Of a stretch of DNA of 63,517 nucleotides, positions 12,201 through 23,036 are shown one piece after another; position 1 is the stretch's first letter; each line of letters starts with the position of its first letter. The DNA lies in assembly GCF_025602895.1 (NCBI RefSeq), contig NW_026516391.1:1-63517 (forward strand), given 5' to 3'. A program made the position numbers and the translations under genes. The DNA is from Polychytrium aggregatum. Lineage: Eukaryota > Chytridiomycota > Chytridiomycetes > Polychytriales. The notes under the pieces are model-generated. The model made no database searches. It saw only the letters and a program-made list of their open reading frames with translations, and had not been told where the DNA came from.

Positions 12201-12637
12201 GCGCTTTGGGACATGAGGACGTCGGCAGGGATCGTGCGCAAGTTTCACGGGTACGTCAATCGCATGAACGGGATCGGATGTCGCATCTCGCCCTGTGGCC
12301 GGTTCCTTGCGACGGGATCAGAGGTAGGCAACGCCGATGGCGGCATGGACGGTGATGCTACATGTGATATGCGATGGCTGAGCCTGAGTCTGCAAATCAG
12401 CCAGAACACAATGGTCAATCGCCCTGGTTGACTCGCGCTGCCGGAGAGCTAACGCCCGGATCCGATCGCACTATGCAGGACAACCGTGCCTATGTATACG
12501 ACCTCCGCGAGGGCCGCATCCTCGGCAAGACCCCTCATCATCCCAGTATCGTGACGTGTGTGGATTTTGGTCCTCTCAACTGCGAGCTAGCGACCGGATG
12601 CAGCGACGGACGAATCCGCCTGTTTCGACCCGCATGA
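9251..12637 (+). CDS. WD40-repeat protein, WDR27-like
   Basis: Three coding exons: 9251 to about 9900, 9980-12323 and 12479-12637, about 1050 residues. It is a multi-blade WD40 scaffold with repeats at the N-terminus (FGSDHAEFTTLVVILDRQLLVW; GHLDQVTAVEFLTP...LLSISEDRTF), in the middle (HQGSVTWLRYHPAGHLLATASVDKT; STSADKTARLWQTG) and at the C-terminus (ALWDMRTSAGIVRKFHGYVNR, CRISPCGRFLATGSE, DNRAYVYDLREG). The HVNR-SPCGRF-AYVYDLR order and the final ATGCSDGRIRLF blade match WDR27, a poorly characterised eukaryotic protein. A Ser/Pro/Lys-rich linker (about residues 600-720) separates two propeller regions. The last intron is phase 0 and clear. For intron 1 the strong donor gtatgt at 9897 breaks phase with acceptor 9979, while gtatcc at 9901 keeps it, so the exact junction is uncertain. 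Partners and location are not visible in sequence. Confidence 0.85.
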
Positions 12638-13115
12638 GCGTGCTGGGTGGAGCCCTGGGGGACGGATAAGTATTATTTCAGGTATTCTCCGCCACTCACT
12701 CGGAGCCAACCAGCAACCGAGTTGCCCAAATAGCACTGTTGCTTGTCGGGAGGACAGCAGCCTCGATCGCATTGGGTCTTGCCTGTGGGGATCGTGCGTC
12801 AAAGACGGTCTTCGATACTTGAGAGGCTCAACATCTCGCAAATCGGCCGGCATCGCATCGGAGCGCCAAGGAGTGAGCGCGCGAATCATGGTGCCGTCAT
12901 CTCGGTATCCTGGGCCGCTGGTCATGCAGCGCCGTTCGCCGTGTGGGGATGCAGCAGCCAAGCGGGTGCCGCCAAGACCCCCGTGGGAAAGCGTCGTTGC
13001 TGCGCAGCCGTGTACAACGTCCGCCACCAGCCGCTGGCTTTTGGTCGCTGCCCTTGCTGCCCCTTCTTGGCCTTCGCTCGCCTCTCCTGCAAACCGACGT
13101 TCATCCAAGACCAGA
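12638..13115. other. Intergenic spacer upstream of the MRH gene
   Basis: 478 bp between tandem genes. No coding signal; it should hold the WDR27-like terminator and the MRH-gene promoter. A short TC/AAC-rich leader precedes ATG 13116. Confidence 0.45.
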
Positions 13116-14908
13116 ATGAAGCATCATCTGCTGTTCTTGACTGCCCTTGTGTCCTCGTGGTCGCTGCTCGTCTCGGGTGCCGTCTGGAACTGCACCCTGA
13201 CTCAGGGCGATCGCTACTTCAACTTGACGAGCCTCGCCGTGTAAGCGAGACTTGGCTGCTCTCCCCCCCCCTGTGCATCTGGACTGGCTCGGCTGCTGTC
13301 TGCACTCTGGAGACATTGGCCATCGGGCTGCTCCGTGGTGGCCTGTGCTTACCACTGCATATGCCTTATACTGTCATCCTGGCGCCTTCATCACCGCTCA
13401 CCGCCTCCCAAAGCGAGCAAGTCATCACCTCCTCCACCCAACACTCAAACTCGATCGACTATCGCCGCACCTACTTCAACATTTGTGGCCCGCTGAAGCA
13501 TAACGATACTGCTCCTAAAAACGGTGCGCTTCATTGCATAGTGGCCCAGTGGCTATCTCGCACTAGCCTCGATCTTTACCAGACACCACTGGGGCGCTGC
13601 CCAGAGTCCGAGAGCAATATCCTCTGGACTCCACATGTCATCATGGTCTCAGAGATCTCCAGCACTGATATGCTGTCCGCTGCTTTCATTCAAATCCCAA
13701 CTAGACCAATGCTCTGCGACCGCCAACTTCTGCGAGGTGCGTGGCGCGCTCCAAGGACAGTGCTCAGGCACTCGGCTGCCCGAGCCCGGCTCAGCATATC
13801 CCATCGTCGAGCAGCATTGCTAACGTCCATCTACCTGGCCAGATCACCACCAACGACAAGGACGGCGATGTCCGCGTCACTGATGTGGGTTGCTCCTCGA
13901 CCAAGCGATGCAGCCCGCCCCGATGTGATTGCCATCCCGAAAACCCCTCTCTGTGCTTTGCTAAAGCTCTCGATTTGCATCGGCGTATATTCAGGTTGTC
14001 GAGTTTGCCGCCGATCAGCACACGCCTGAATTCACTTGGATCGACTCCACCAACACACTCAACCTGACTTTCTCCGGACGGTAACGATATATCCGCAAAG
14101 CGATGGGAGGTGGAGGGAGAAGGTGGGCCTATGTTTGTGCATATGCGCTTAGTGCTCATACCCGGATCGACCTGGCGATAGATACAACGATACCATCCGC
14201 AAAGTCAATCTTGCCATCAAATGCATCGATAAGGCTGCTGATAAGGTAGGGTTGCGACCGTGGCTCCTTCAGGCCCTTCTCACTCAGCTTGGGTGCCGTT
14301 AGCTGTCTATTACGGAGATCCAAGTCCGCTCACTCCGCCACCACTTTGACTCTGCTCTGGATATGGGGGTGGTGGTCAAATCACTTACAGAATCAGGAGC
14401 CAGTGCGCAACTCGTATGAAAGCAACGTCCTCTCAATTTCGTGGCAGTCGCCATCAGCATGCTCCACCAGCGCGCCCCCCAACCCACCAACCGACTCCCC
14501 AACTCCGGGCGCAGGAAGCGGCTCTTCCTTCATCGGCAGTCTGTTCTACTACTCCTTTATATTGTTTGTGATCTACATGATTGGCGGATCGGCCTACAAC
14601 TACTACTTCAACCGCATCCAGCGATTCCCCGAGTTTATTCCCAATATTACCCTCTGGACCCTGGTCTTCAACAACGCCATGGCAAGTGTCCAAGGCGTGT
14701 GGATTGCACCGCTCTGCTGCCGCCACGTCCGAGGCTGCCGACTGTAGACTTGGTTGGGCCGAGTGCTCTGGATGCTCCGGATGCTCTGGATGCTCTGGGT
14801 GCGCTGAGTGCTCTGCATGTGCTGAATGTGTTCTCTTCCTCGTTGACGCAGGACATTGTCTTTTCCCTCTACGACAAGATCGTTAGTCGAAGCTACAACA
14901 GAATTTGA
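13116..14908 (+). CDS. MRH (mannose-6-phosphate receptor homology) type I membrane protein, Atg27/CD-MPR type
   Basis: Eight exons with consistent phase: 13116-13240, 13414-13523, 13705-13736, 13843-13884, 13995-14080, 14182-14245, 14391-14681, 14852-14908; 268 residues. Order: cleavable signal peptide (MKHHLLFLTALVSSWSLLVSG); a luminal MRH lectin-like fold with spaced cysteines (VWNCTLTQ, YFNICGPL, QCSATANFCE, LAIKC) and N-glycosylation sequons; a Pro/Ser/Thr stalk; one transmembrane helix (FYYSFILFVIYMIGGSAYNYY); and a short tail with the RFPEFIPNITLW motif seen after the membrane helix in CD-MPR/Mrl1/Atg27 relatives. Such proteins cycle among Golgi, endosome and vacuole in sorting or autophagy. 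The Cys count is lower than in classical MPR. The last intron has a GC donor (ATG|gcaagt), and the 32- and 42-nt exons are notably small. Confidence 0.82.
14758..14830. repeat. Imperfect tandem repeat inside the last MRH-gene intron
   Basis: Degenerate 9-bp units around gctctggat / gctgagt within intron 14682-14851. They create spurious Cys/Ser- or Leu-rich open frames on the + strand. Confidence 0.75.
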
Positions 14909-14963
14909 GATCGCAGATGGCCCGCTTGACGCTGTCTTCCATTTTGTCCCGGTGGCTCTCGGC

Positions 14964-15308
14964 CTATGGAAATTCCTCCCTTTGCATATCTTTTTCGTGG
15001 ACTTGCCGTCTTCTTACTGCCATCCTTGAGCGTGATTCAATCGTTTTCTGGTCGCCCTGGATTTGTTCTGCCCATATCTCCATCGCAGCCAATACATCGT
15101 TTTCTAGAGCCTCCACCGCCCTGATCGACTCAAGCATTCTCATTCCTAGTCTTATTTCTTGCCCCACCCCCGCCTGCTCATGCCCAGTGGCCGGATCCGT
15201 TCTGGTCGACCTGGTGGCCCTTGGCAAAACCGGGGCGAGCGCGTTTCCTGGCAGCAAACCGGGATGCGTGCTTACATAAGCCCGATTTTCTTTTTCTGCG
15301 TTGGGCAT
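14964..15308 (-). CDS. Small coiled-coil hypothetical protein
   Basis: Open frame from ATG 15308 to the stop at 14964. The first 11 codons (MPNAEKENRAY) end at a perfect donor (gtaagc), and a phase-0 acceptor (gagcag) lies before codons reading GVGQEIRLGM; splicing would give about 80 residues instead of 114. The remainder is a charged helix (RMLESIRAVEALENDVLAAM... RRRQVHEKDMQREE) with heptad-like hydrophobic spacing. I do not recognise the family. It is divergent from the bL32m gene, and no other gene claims this stretch. The good donor, the compositional contrast and the tidy helix favour a real gene; small size and lack of a named domain argue caution. Confidence 0.38.
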   Translation of the reverse strand: MPNAEKENRAYVSTHPGLLPGNALAPVLPRATRSTRTDPATGHEQAGVGQEIRLGMRMLESIRAVEALENDVLAAMEIWAEQIQGDQKTIESRSRMAVRRRQVHEKDMQREEFP

Positions 15309-15335
15309 CCGCCAATGATGCCTGATCAGCGCAAC

Positions 15336-15389
15336 CTGATCGCCCTGATCGCCCTGATCGCCCTGATCGCCCTGATCGCCCTGATCGCC
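15336..15389. repeat. 9-bp minisatellite, 6 perfect copies
   Basis: ctgatcgcc repeated six times without change, between the small coiled-coil candidate and bL32m. It generates Ile-Ala-Leu or Arg-Ser-Gly repeats in open frames that are not genes. Confidence 0.95.
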
Positions 15390-15621
15390 GCATCATCGGT
15401 CCGGCCTTCTTTCCATCGACTCTGCGGTAAGCCTGTGAGCACGGGGCGGCACCGGCACAAGATCCATCGGATGCACATGGAGCCGACCTCTCCCCACAGG
15501 CATTTGGAAAATCTCTGCTCGCGCCGCGGTCAGCTTGGGAATCTGTCTGTCGGGGATCGTCGTTCTCACCATGCTTTTGCTTGTCCCAGCCCACATCACT
15601 TTCAGGGGGAAGCATATCGCC

Positions 15622-16128
15622 ATGTCTCTCGCTCTGGCTCAGAAATCCTCTTTCATCTCGTCGCTGTGGGCAAAGCTGTCATCAACGACGCTGCAAGCAT
15701 TGCCTACATATATCCATGTTCCGACTTCTCCCTCGTCTGCGCTGGAATGGGTATCGTCGATTCTGTGGGCTGTCCCCAAGAAGAAGACCACTCACCGAAA
15801 AAAGGTCAGCATGGCCCTCGCTTGGCCGTGGCTCAAACGCGCTTTAGCGATGAATGCCTGGCTTGCTTATCCAGTCCGTTGGCCAAGTCTTCCGGCATCC
15901 ACAGCCGATGTGCTAACGCTCCTACAACCAACGCATCTACAATCCACTGCGACGCAACCACAACCTGTGTTCTGGTTGCTCGCTTGTCCGGAACAGAGAC
16001 TGCGCATGACGACCAAGTGGCTGCGTCCGATGCAAAACATCACTCCGTGTCCGTTCTGCGGATCGCCCACGCTGATGCACAACATCTGCAGAAAGTGCTA
16101 CATGGAGGCCCGTCGACGGGCCCTCTAG
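15622..16128 (+). CDS. MRPL32: Mitochondrial ribosomal protein bL32m
   Basis: Two exons, 15622-15804 and 15997-16128, encode 104 residues. Residues 1-50 form a targeting presequence (MSLALAQKSSFISSLWAKL, Ser/Ala/Lys-rich). The mature protein starts near AVPKKKTTHRKK, the invariant N-terminus of bL32 (in yeast cleaved by the m-AAA protease), and ends with a four-Cys zinc ribbon (CPFC...CRKC) inside NITPCPFCGSPTLMHNICRKCY. bL32m is a component of the mitochondrial large subunit near the peptidyl-transferase region. The intron is phase 0 (gtcagc ... gaacag). An upstream in-frame Met at 15535 exists, but 15622 gives the normal length. It faces the mL45 gene across a 643-bp convergent spacer. Confidence 0.93.
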   Translation: MSLALAQKSSFISSLWAKLSSTTLQALPTYIHVPTSPSSALEWVSSILWAVPKKKTTHRKKVSMALAWPWLKRALAMNAWLAYPVRWPSLPASTADVLTLLQPTHLQSTATQPQPVFWLLACPEQRLRMTTKWLRPMQNITPCPFCGSPTLMHNICRKCYMEARRRAL

Positions 16129-16771
16129 ATCATGCGTCCCTCGCCATTTCAACCTGCCCTTGGCATCTGTCTACATCATCGACATGACTTATGCCCCCCC
16201 CCACGATCAGGATGCACGTTCGCCCATCCTCAACACCACATACAGCCAGTTCAGCCATGGCGTTGCGTTTCCCGGGCCGCACCGCCGACATTCCGATGGT
16301 GGTCCGCCGTTTGCTTGATGGGAAAGAGCGCCAAGTACAGTCGTCCACACACAGCAATAAAGCATTAACGAAAGCATCCGCGACCTCTGTCCGTCATGGC
16401 TTGGTGATGTGAATGGGCGATTGAGTGTCGCACACTGGCAAGTATGTGCCGGATCTGCTCTGCTCTGCTCTGCTCTCCCACGCGATGCCTCTGCATTGCT
16501 CTCAGCGACTTGAGCACAACTTTCCCATGTGGGCAGTTCGTGATGGATCTTGTGTATTCCAAGTGCTGCCCCGATCGGCCGATGGGCGGGCGACCTTCAA
16601 GCGAGCCACACTGTTGCTGCGAGGTGCGCTGTCATCGATGGTCGGGGCGCTCGGAACAAATCGTGTGCAGAAGCTGTCGTAAAGACCTGGGTGCTGCCTG
16701 GCTTGCTCGTCAGACTGTGCGGTCCGCGAACAGGAAAGGACAGAAGATGACAAGGCATGGTGCACTCTGCC
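16129..16771. other. Convergent spacer, bL32m / mL45
   Basis: No gene seen. Contains a CTCTG repeat (about 16453-16478) and the two 3' flanks, with AATAAA-like sequence at 16355-16361 (caataaag) suitable for bL32m polyadenylation. Confidence 0.5.
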
Positions 16772-18279
16772 TTAGTTTCGAGGCGGAATCTTGCCGGCAA
16801 TTCTCCAGTCATAGGGATCGTCTGCAGCAAGCCGTTTTTCAAACACAACGTATTCGAGCACATCGCTGACAGCAGCGGGATTGCCGCCGAGCAGCTTCGC
16901 TTCGGGTCCTTTGCTGTAGATTGCAAACGACTGCGACGATGGACCCAGGACAATAGGCACCAGAGTTAGGACTCTCGAGGAATTTTCTGGCAGCCCTCCT
17001 CCCCCCTTGCAGCACAGTGGCCTGCCTCCACCTGGCTCGATGAGGCTGCCAGCGGCAACTCACCTGCTTCGTGTGAATCTTGACCGTAACCTGGGCAACT
17101 CGAATGGCGTCGCCGCGCTGGCTTTCTTGGAGCTGGGCCACAGCCGCATGGACAATCACAGGCCGCTCAACCGATCCGTGATACTTCCAGACGCCCCGTC
17201 CGAGGCGCTGTGTTGCCTTGATGTCGGGATTGAGTTTCTGGAACCAATGACGGTTTCTCGATCAGCAGGAGTCCCGATTGCGACGACTGTTTCACGTGGA
17301 GCTCTGCCAGCCGGACCGAGCGGTACTATGAACCTACCACCAGCATGGCATCTGTGACAAGGTAAGGCAAGACATCCTTTTCGCCCCTGGGAACACCATG
17401 AGAGGGAGGATCAGCGTGATGAAGTCAGGACGGTAACGGCTGCGGTTGATAGGGCACCGCGACCACGCTCATGCCCGACGATCATGGGGAATGTGTCGGC
17501 AGCGATGCACCTGGCCGCTATCGCATCGCTGTGGCAAAGCGAGACCAGGATAGCAATTGCTGGCTTTACAGGGCTATGCTGGTGGTGTTGCGACTGAGAG
17601 CGCATTATACCGACCCAGCGAATGCTTCGTTCATCGCAATGTAAATTTTCTCGGCATCTGCGGCGAACGGCTTGGGCTTCCACTTCTCCACAGAGTTCCT
17701 CATGATCACCACATATCTGCAGATCCGAGCCAGATGCAGGGTCAGCTAGACTTTGCGACGAGCACTCAAGCCAATCGCATACAGATGACGCACGGTTCCA
17801 GCACCCAATGCAATACTTTGACGATAAATTCAGGACTGTTCTTACGAAACTGTTGCGGTGATAAACTTCTTGGCTTTCTCCCAGGCATCCTGGCGGCCCT
17901 CCACGGATAGCAGCGACGGTCCTTTGGTTTTTGGGATCCAAGGATCTGATACATGTCACATTCCAGCACCCAGACATCGGCGATCGATTCAGAGGAGCGA
18001 TGATTAGGACTGTCGGTCACTAGTCCTCGGATACCGTCGATTTGCAGTCGGTTGCCAGCTGTTGTGCAGAGTGAGAAGTAATCGCCTACCAAAGATCTGA
18101 ACGGCAACGGGCCGGATACGGACACCTGTTTCGTGCCGCCGTTGCTGGGCCAGTGCAAGGGCCGTTGATGCGGCAGCATTCAGGTTGTTGTAGCGGAATG
18201 ACCGATGGAGGGCCAGCCCAGAGAAGGCGGCGTGGGCTGCCGGGCCTATCCTTGCAAAAGTTCTGGAAATCGAAGTCAT
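16772..18279 (-). CDS. MRPL45: Mitochondrial ribosomal protein mL45 (MRPL45 / Mba1 type)
   Basis: Six exons with exact phase agreement: 18279-18090, 17945-17846, 17716-17615, 17386-17341, 17237-17064, 16930-16772; 256 residues. mL45 carries a Tim44-like fold and tethers the mitoribosome exit site to the inner membrane during insertion of nascent proteins. Seen: an Arg/Ala/Ser presequence (MTSISRTFARIGPAAHAAF), VQIFDPWIPKTKGPSLLS, a helical region (DVLPYLVTDAML), and the family core RLGRGVWKYHGSVERPVIVH, QVTVKIHTKQ, SFAIYSKG, and the hallmark DVLEYVVFEKRL...WRIAGKIPP at the C-terminus. Human MRPL45 has the same VTVRMHT / VLEYVVFE order. The length is a little shorter than the human protein. 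Divergent from CEP78. Confidence 0.92.
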
Positions 18280-18626
18280 GGTCCTGTTGGTGGCGGGAGT
18301 GCTGGTGGTGCCAAGTGCCGGTTCGGAGTCGTCAGATCGGCGGCAGAAAGAAGTCCAGACAGGCTGAGGTCCGCTGTAGTTTCAGGCTGGCTCCGCCGGT
18401 GCTGCCAAGGTCGCGGGCGTCGTCCTGATCGTCGCTGGTGCGGGCTGATCGTCGTTGGTGCGGGCTGATTGTGCATGGGCCGCCGAAAAAAATGGGATGC
18501 AAAAACGCAAAACATGATCACGTGTGCATGTCTGCGCGCCACGACCGAGAGCAAAACCAGGCTGATGACCACGCCCCTCCGTCCTCCATCCCTTCGTCCT
18601 GCGACCGCTCCACACGCCCCGATACC
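18280..18626. promoter_or_regulatory. Divergent promoter region, mL45 / CEP78
   Basis: 347 bp shared by two divergent genes. It contains a 23-24 bp direct duplication at about 18427-18473 (ctgatcgtcgytggtgcggg, two copies plus part of a third) and no other coding signal. Confidence 0.5.
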
Positions 18627-21600
18627 ATGACAACAACTTGCCATCGACACCGAATTCTCGATAAAGGCGGGTCGACCCAGTTTGGGAGGTAATGCTGGCC
18701 GCTTCCCTCATGACGCCTGCTAGGGCCATGCCGAGCCATCGCCCTGATATCCGAAGCCTTCCATGAAACTCCTGACCCGACGCGTCGCGGCTGCCGAGAC
18801 CGCTGTTGCAGCCATATAATGAGGCAGATGCTGAGACTACAGGCGTTGTCGTTCGTCTTCTCTCCGCCCCCCCCCAATTACAATCTGCCATCAGAGTGTA
18901 TTTCCGCAGCGCTGTTGAGAAGTCACTTCCGGTGCTCTCGGATGTCATGTCACCCCACCTTGAGCGATTCAATACTCTGATTTTGGATGCAGATCGCATC
19001 AAGCGTGCCGAGGACTGGCTTCCGCTAATGCAAGCGTTCAAGGCCAACACCGATCTGCTTGGCATCAAGGTCTTTTCAAATCACGGTGGCGAGGACCCTC
19101 GCTCGGTCATGGCTATTCATAGCACCCATTCCCAGCCACAAGAGGGCACCCACAGACCGGCGAGCTCTTGGTCAAGCTCGTGTCAGCCGGGGGGCTTTCG
19201 CAGCAGGTATCCAATCGTCTCAGGACCTGGGCCTGCTGGGCCAAACAAGGTCTCTAGGGAGAGAGATTCCGCGAGGCTCAAGCCTGCAATTCTTCTGGAT
19301 GGCAAGATTCACGTCAACCTCTGTCGGTGGGTTTGATGACGCTGAGCCGCTGCTTGTTGTGAATCGAGGGCGTCGCACTCGGGTGGATCGGTGGTTGCTC
19401 ATGTGTGTGATATAATTACCGTGGCCAACAACGCACTGTCCAGATGTATCGCCAGATGCCTATCCCAAAACAAAGTGATCACACATCTCGACTTTGCCGG
19501 GGTCTATCTTATGCCATCGGCCCTCAGGATGCTAGCACAGGTACGATTGCGGGGCGCCACGGTCTCCCAACATGCCGTCCAGCCCTTGGCAACGGCTCCG
19601 CAGTGTGGCTCATTAACTGAGCTCTTTCTGTCACCAGGGCCTGGAAAACAACAACACAATCAAGTCGCTGTCGCTGGCCCGATGCAGTATCGGTGATGAA
19701 GGCGTGGCTCTTCTGGCGCCGTCCATCAAAGGCTCGCGTGTACTCACGACCCTGATTCTTGCAGCATGCCGAATTACCGAGCGAGGGGCTTCGATCTTGG
19801 CCGAGTTCTTGAAGGTAAAGCCATTTGGTGGCATTGCTGCCGTCCAGCAGCAGCGAAGCGCCGGCTCGATTCATTTTGCACTCGTCAAGCGGCATCCTGT
19901 TCCATGAGGGTCGCTCACACTCTTTGGCTCTATGCAGAACCAGGCAGTTCGACGGCAAGCAGCGCAGTGGTGGATGACGCTGCGTGCAAGTGACCATGAT
20001 CTTCTCGAGCTTCAAAAACAAATCCAGCGTGACCATCCAATTCCGCTCAAGCGACTGAACCTGTGCAACAATATGATTCAGGACCGTGGTGTGGACTGCC
20101 TGATGGAGTCCCTGAGAGAGGAAATCGGGCTGCTTGGTAGGTCCGGTGGTATTTCCATGCTCTTCGGAAACGGGTAAATGCTTTGTCCACCCATTTTGGC
20201 CCAAAGTCGCAGGCATATTCGCTTCGCACATCCCTGGACGCTAGTGGTTGGACTCATGATGGTTTTCACGGCTGCACATTGGCATGGAAGCTTTGGATCT
20301 GCAGTTCAACAATATCACGGCGGTAGGCGGCCGCATCGTTGAACAAGTTCTCCTCTTGAACCAAGAGATCATTATCGTTGATTTACGAAACAACAATGTT
20401 GGTAAGATCCAGCTCTGCCGACGAGAGTTTGATGAGCCCAACTCAGTGCTGATTTCGAAAGCATGTCTCCGTTTCTATCAATATTCTGAGTAGACCCGAT
20501 ACTTTGGAAAGTCATCTGTGACTCGCTTGAGGTCAATGTGTCGCTTCAAAAGACTCGACCAAAGAACGGCCAGATACGTTCGTTTGCCTTTGCGGTCGGT
20601 AACGCTGATGGGATATTCGAGAGCGAGTGCAGCACCAATCAATGGCTCGTCCACGTCCATATAGTCTCGAGAGCCACAACGGTGCATCGATACTGTATCC
20701 AACTCACAGATGACTACTGTTGTTGAAATTGCTGTGCAGTCAGAGGATCCAGATCTTCAGTGGCTCGATGGGCACCGCCCGCTCAAGGATACGTTCCGCA
20801 TACCCGTGTCCGATGTCACCCGCAAGCACCATTACCCGACTAGCTCATCGATTCGCAAGCGTGTCTTCTCTGTAACTGCGACTCGATCGTCCAAGCCGGG
20901 TGAATCTCCTTCCGGAACGAACGCAAAGGATAGCACATACACATCCACTCAGCCTCGCTCCAGACGCACTGGCTCAGATTGCCACCCAAGCCGCCCAAGT
21001 GCACCCTTGCATTTTCATACGGGATCCAGATGGACCATGGATCCGCTCTCCTCGGCCCGATCGACGTCGATGACCCGCCTTGCACATCCTCCCCGACCGA
21101 CGCAGACGGACCGCAAAAGAAAGGCGTCGCAACGGGTCGATCATGGTTTCAATCGCGAGAACGAGTCCATTGCCCTGCCTTCAATACGGTGGCAGTATGC
21201 CACCACAACAGTAGCAAGCAGTGCTGAGATGCATCAACACACCGACAATCTCGGGATAGCGTCGATGTGGCACTCACTGTCTGGCACCGCCCATATGTCG
21301 CCGGTCGTAACCCAAGACGCCAATCCACAGGTGGCGAGAGTGTGCTCTTCGGGAAGCTCCCGAGAAAGCGCTCTGAAGGATGATATGCAACGAACATGCC
21401 GCCACAGCGAACAGGGCGAGCCATCGCAGGACAAAGCACTAAGAGAAGCTGAAATCAGCCATCATAGCAAAGCGCTCAGCGGACGATCCGCTCCCAGTCC
21501 AAGTAACCACAGCAGCGCTGGGCTGAGGGAAGAAAATGAATACCTGCGGATGAGAATCAAAACGCTTGAGGCTAAGCTAATGGGCCAGCTATCAGCATCA

Positions 21601-22797
21601 AGAGCCGCGCCCAATCCCAGCATGGTCACAGAAGTCGGTCCGAGTCCCAGCACTCAAGCTAGCGCGCCGAAGCGGCACTCACGCACTTCAGGTTTCCCCA
21701 ATTTCAAAGGCGAAACCAGCTCCATGGACCGGGATTCACATCCTCGCACCCGAATTCAAGTTCCCGATCTTTTCCGAATCAAGTCAGCGACGTTGCCGCA
21801 GGAGAGCCCCGATGAGTGCGGTGTCGAGCGCACAGCGACAGAGCACAATGCCAGTCCCCCTGCCTGTCATTCAGAGCTGGGCGGCTCTGACGTGTCATCC
21901 GGCTTTGATGGCTCTCCAACATCCAAGCCTGTCCAAGCATCGGCCGATGTTCTCTTTGAGGCCACCCATGCGATTCCTGCTGATCCATTTGTGACGAGCG
22001 GCGTTTTGTCGCCAGGTCCTCCTCCTCCAATGCAGCAAGGGCCTTCTATAGTACCGACAGAGATGGATCATGACAGGCGTCCGATGCATATTTCCGAGCT
22101 ACACGATCAATCGTGCAACAGTGGCGATACTCGACCGTGTGACAACGGATATGCCTCGCCAGGGCCACGGAGAGGCGGCACGAAATCGGATTCTGAGCTC
22201 AATCGACTGCACGAGTCTCAAGATCAACTCCGGGCGAATGCTACAGCGGGTGTATCGGAAGTGCTGTCGGCTACGCCTCTGGTTGACCAAACTCTGGTTG
22301 GTCTCCTCGAGGAGATGGAGCAGGCACTCTTCAACTTTCACCATATCCTCGCGCGGTTTGAAGACGAGTCGATGCCAAAGCAAGTGCCACAAATCCATGA
22401 GTCTGAGCCGGAAGCGGCCCACAAAGCTGTTGGGGGTGACCGGACTCAAGCCACGGATCATCACGAAGGCTTGATCGTACTGGACACAGGCAGCCTCGGA
22501 GCGGGCAACAGGGCGACGACAGCCCAGGTCGCATCCGAAGCCTGCAACTCAAGTTGCGAGGCTCTGGGGCACTTGCAAATCCAAGAGGCTGCCGAAGAAC
22601 TCGCACACTGCCTTGAGGGCTTCAACTCGAATGAAAAGCTGCGGCAGTACCTGGGCCTCGGCCATTCCGCCGGCAGCATCCCGGACGATGATCGAGTGTT
22701 TGGACCTGTGAGCGAGGACGAAGCCTTGCTTGTGCACAAGATTGTGCGGCTGCGTGGAACGATCTGTGGAATATGCCAGCAGGCCATGCAGCTTTAG
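18627..22797 (+). CDS. CEP78: CEP78-like centrosomal/basal-body leucine-rich-repeat protein
   Basis: Multi-exon gene. Secure exons: 18627-18688, 18910 to about 19060, one ending at 19540 (SRCIARCLSQNKVITHLDF), 19638-19814 (SLARCSIGDEGVALLAP), 19938-20136, 20291-20401, and a long 3' exon from about 20745 to 22797. The N-terminal half is ribonuclease-inhibitor-type LRRs. The diagnostic CEP78 stretch follows: an LRR ending FLK, then NQAVRRQAAQWWMTLRASD, then LKRLNLCNNMIQDRGVDC and LDLQFNNITAVGG. After the LRRs come a linker (DTFRIPVSDVTRKHHY) and a roughly 680-residue mostly disordered tail with one coiled coil (REENEYLRMRIKTLEAKL) and a short helical segment (LLEEMEQALFNFHHILARF). In animals CEP78 acts at the mother centriole and basal body. 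Exons between 19060 and 19340 and between 20402 and 20744 are unresolved. Confidence 0.85.
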
Positions 22798-23036
22798 CCA
22801 ATACATGGGTCGCAGGCGGGAGTGCCCAGTCACCCGCATGTCAGCCGTCCTTCATGTCGGAGGTGGTTCTCGGCGAGAGCCTCTGCCCACGCGAGTCACT
22901 CTCGCCGAGAAGCAAACAGGCGCCTTCGGATCCCGTGAGCACAACCACAGCCGATCATGGATGAGGCAGCCGCGGCCATCATCCCCATCTTGCCCTCCAT
23001 CGCCCCTCGAGTCCTGTGTACCAGCAGCATCCCATC

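Noticed and set aside
12743..14029. 428-codon + open frame spanning the MRH gene start
   Set aside because: Its codons from 13414 to 13523 are a true exon, but the rest crosses introns and the upstream spacer. Signal peptide, cysteines and splice sites define the MRH gene instead.
15178..15615. Minus-strand open frame with a Gly-Arg-Ser repeat
   Set aside because: The repeat is the reverse reading of the ctgatcgcc minisatellite; no splice or domain support.
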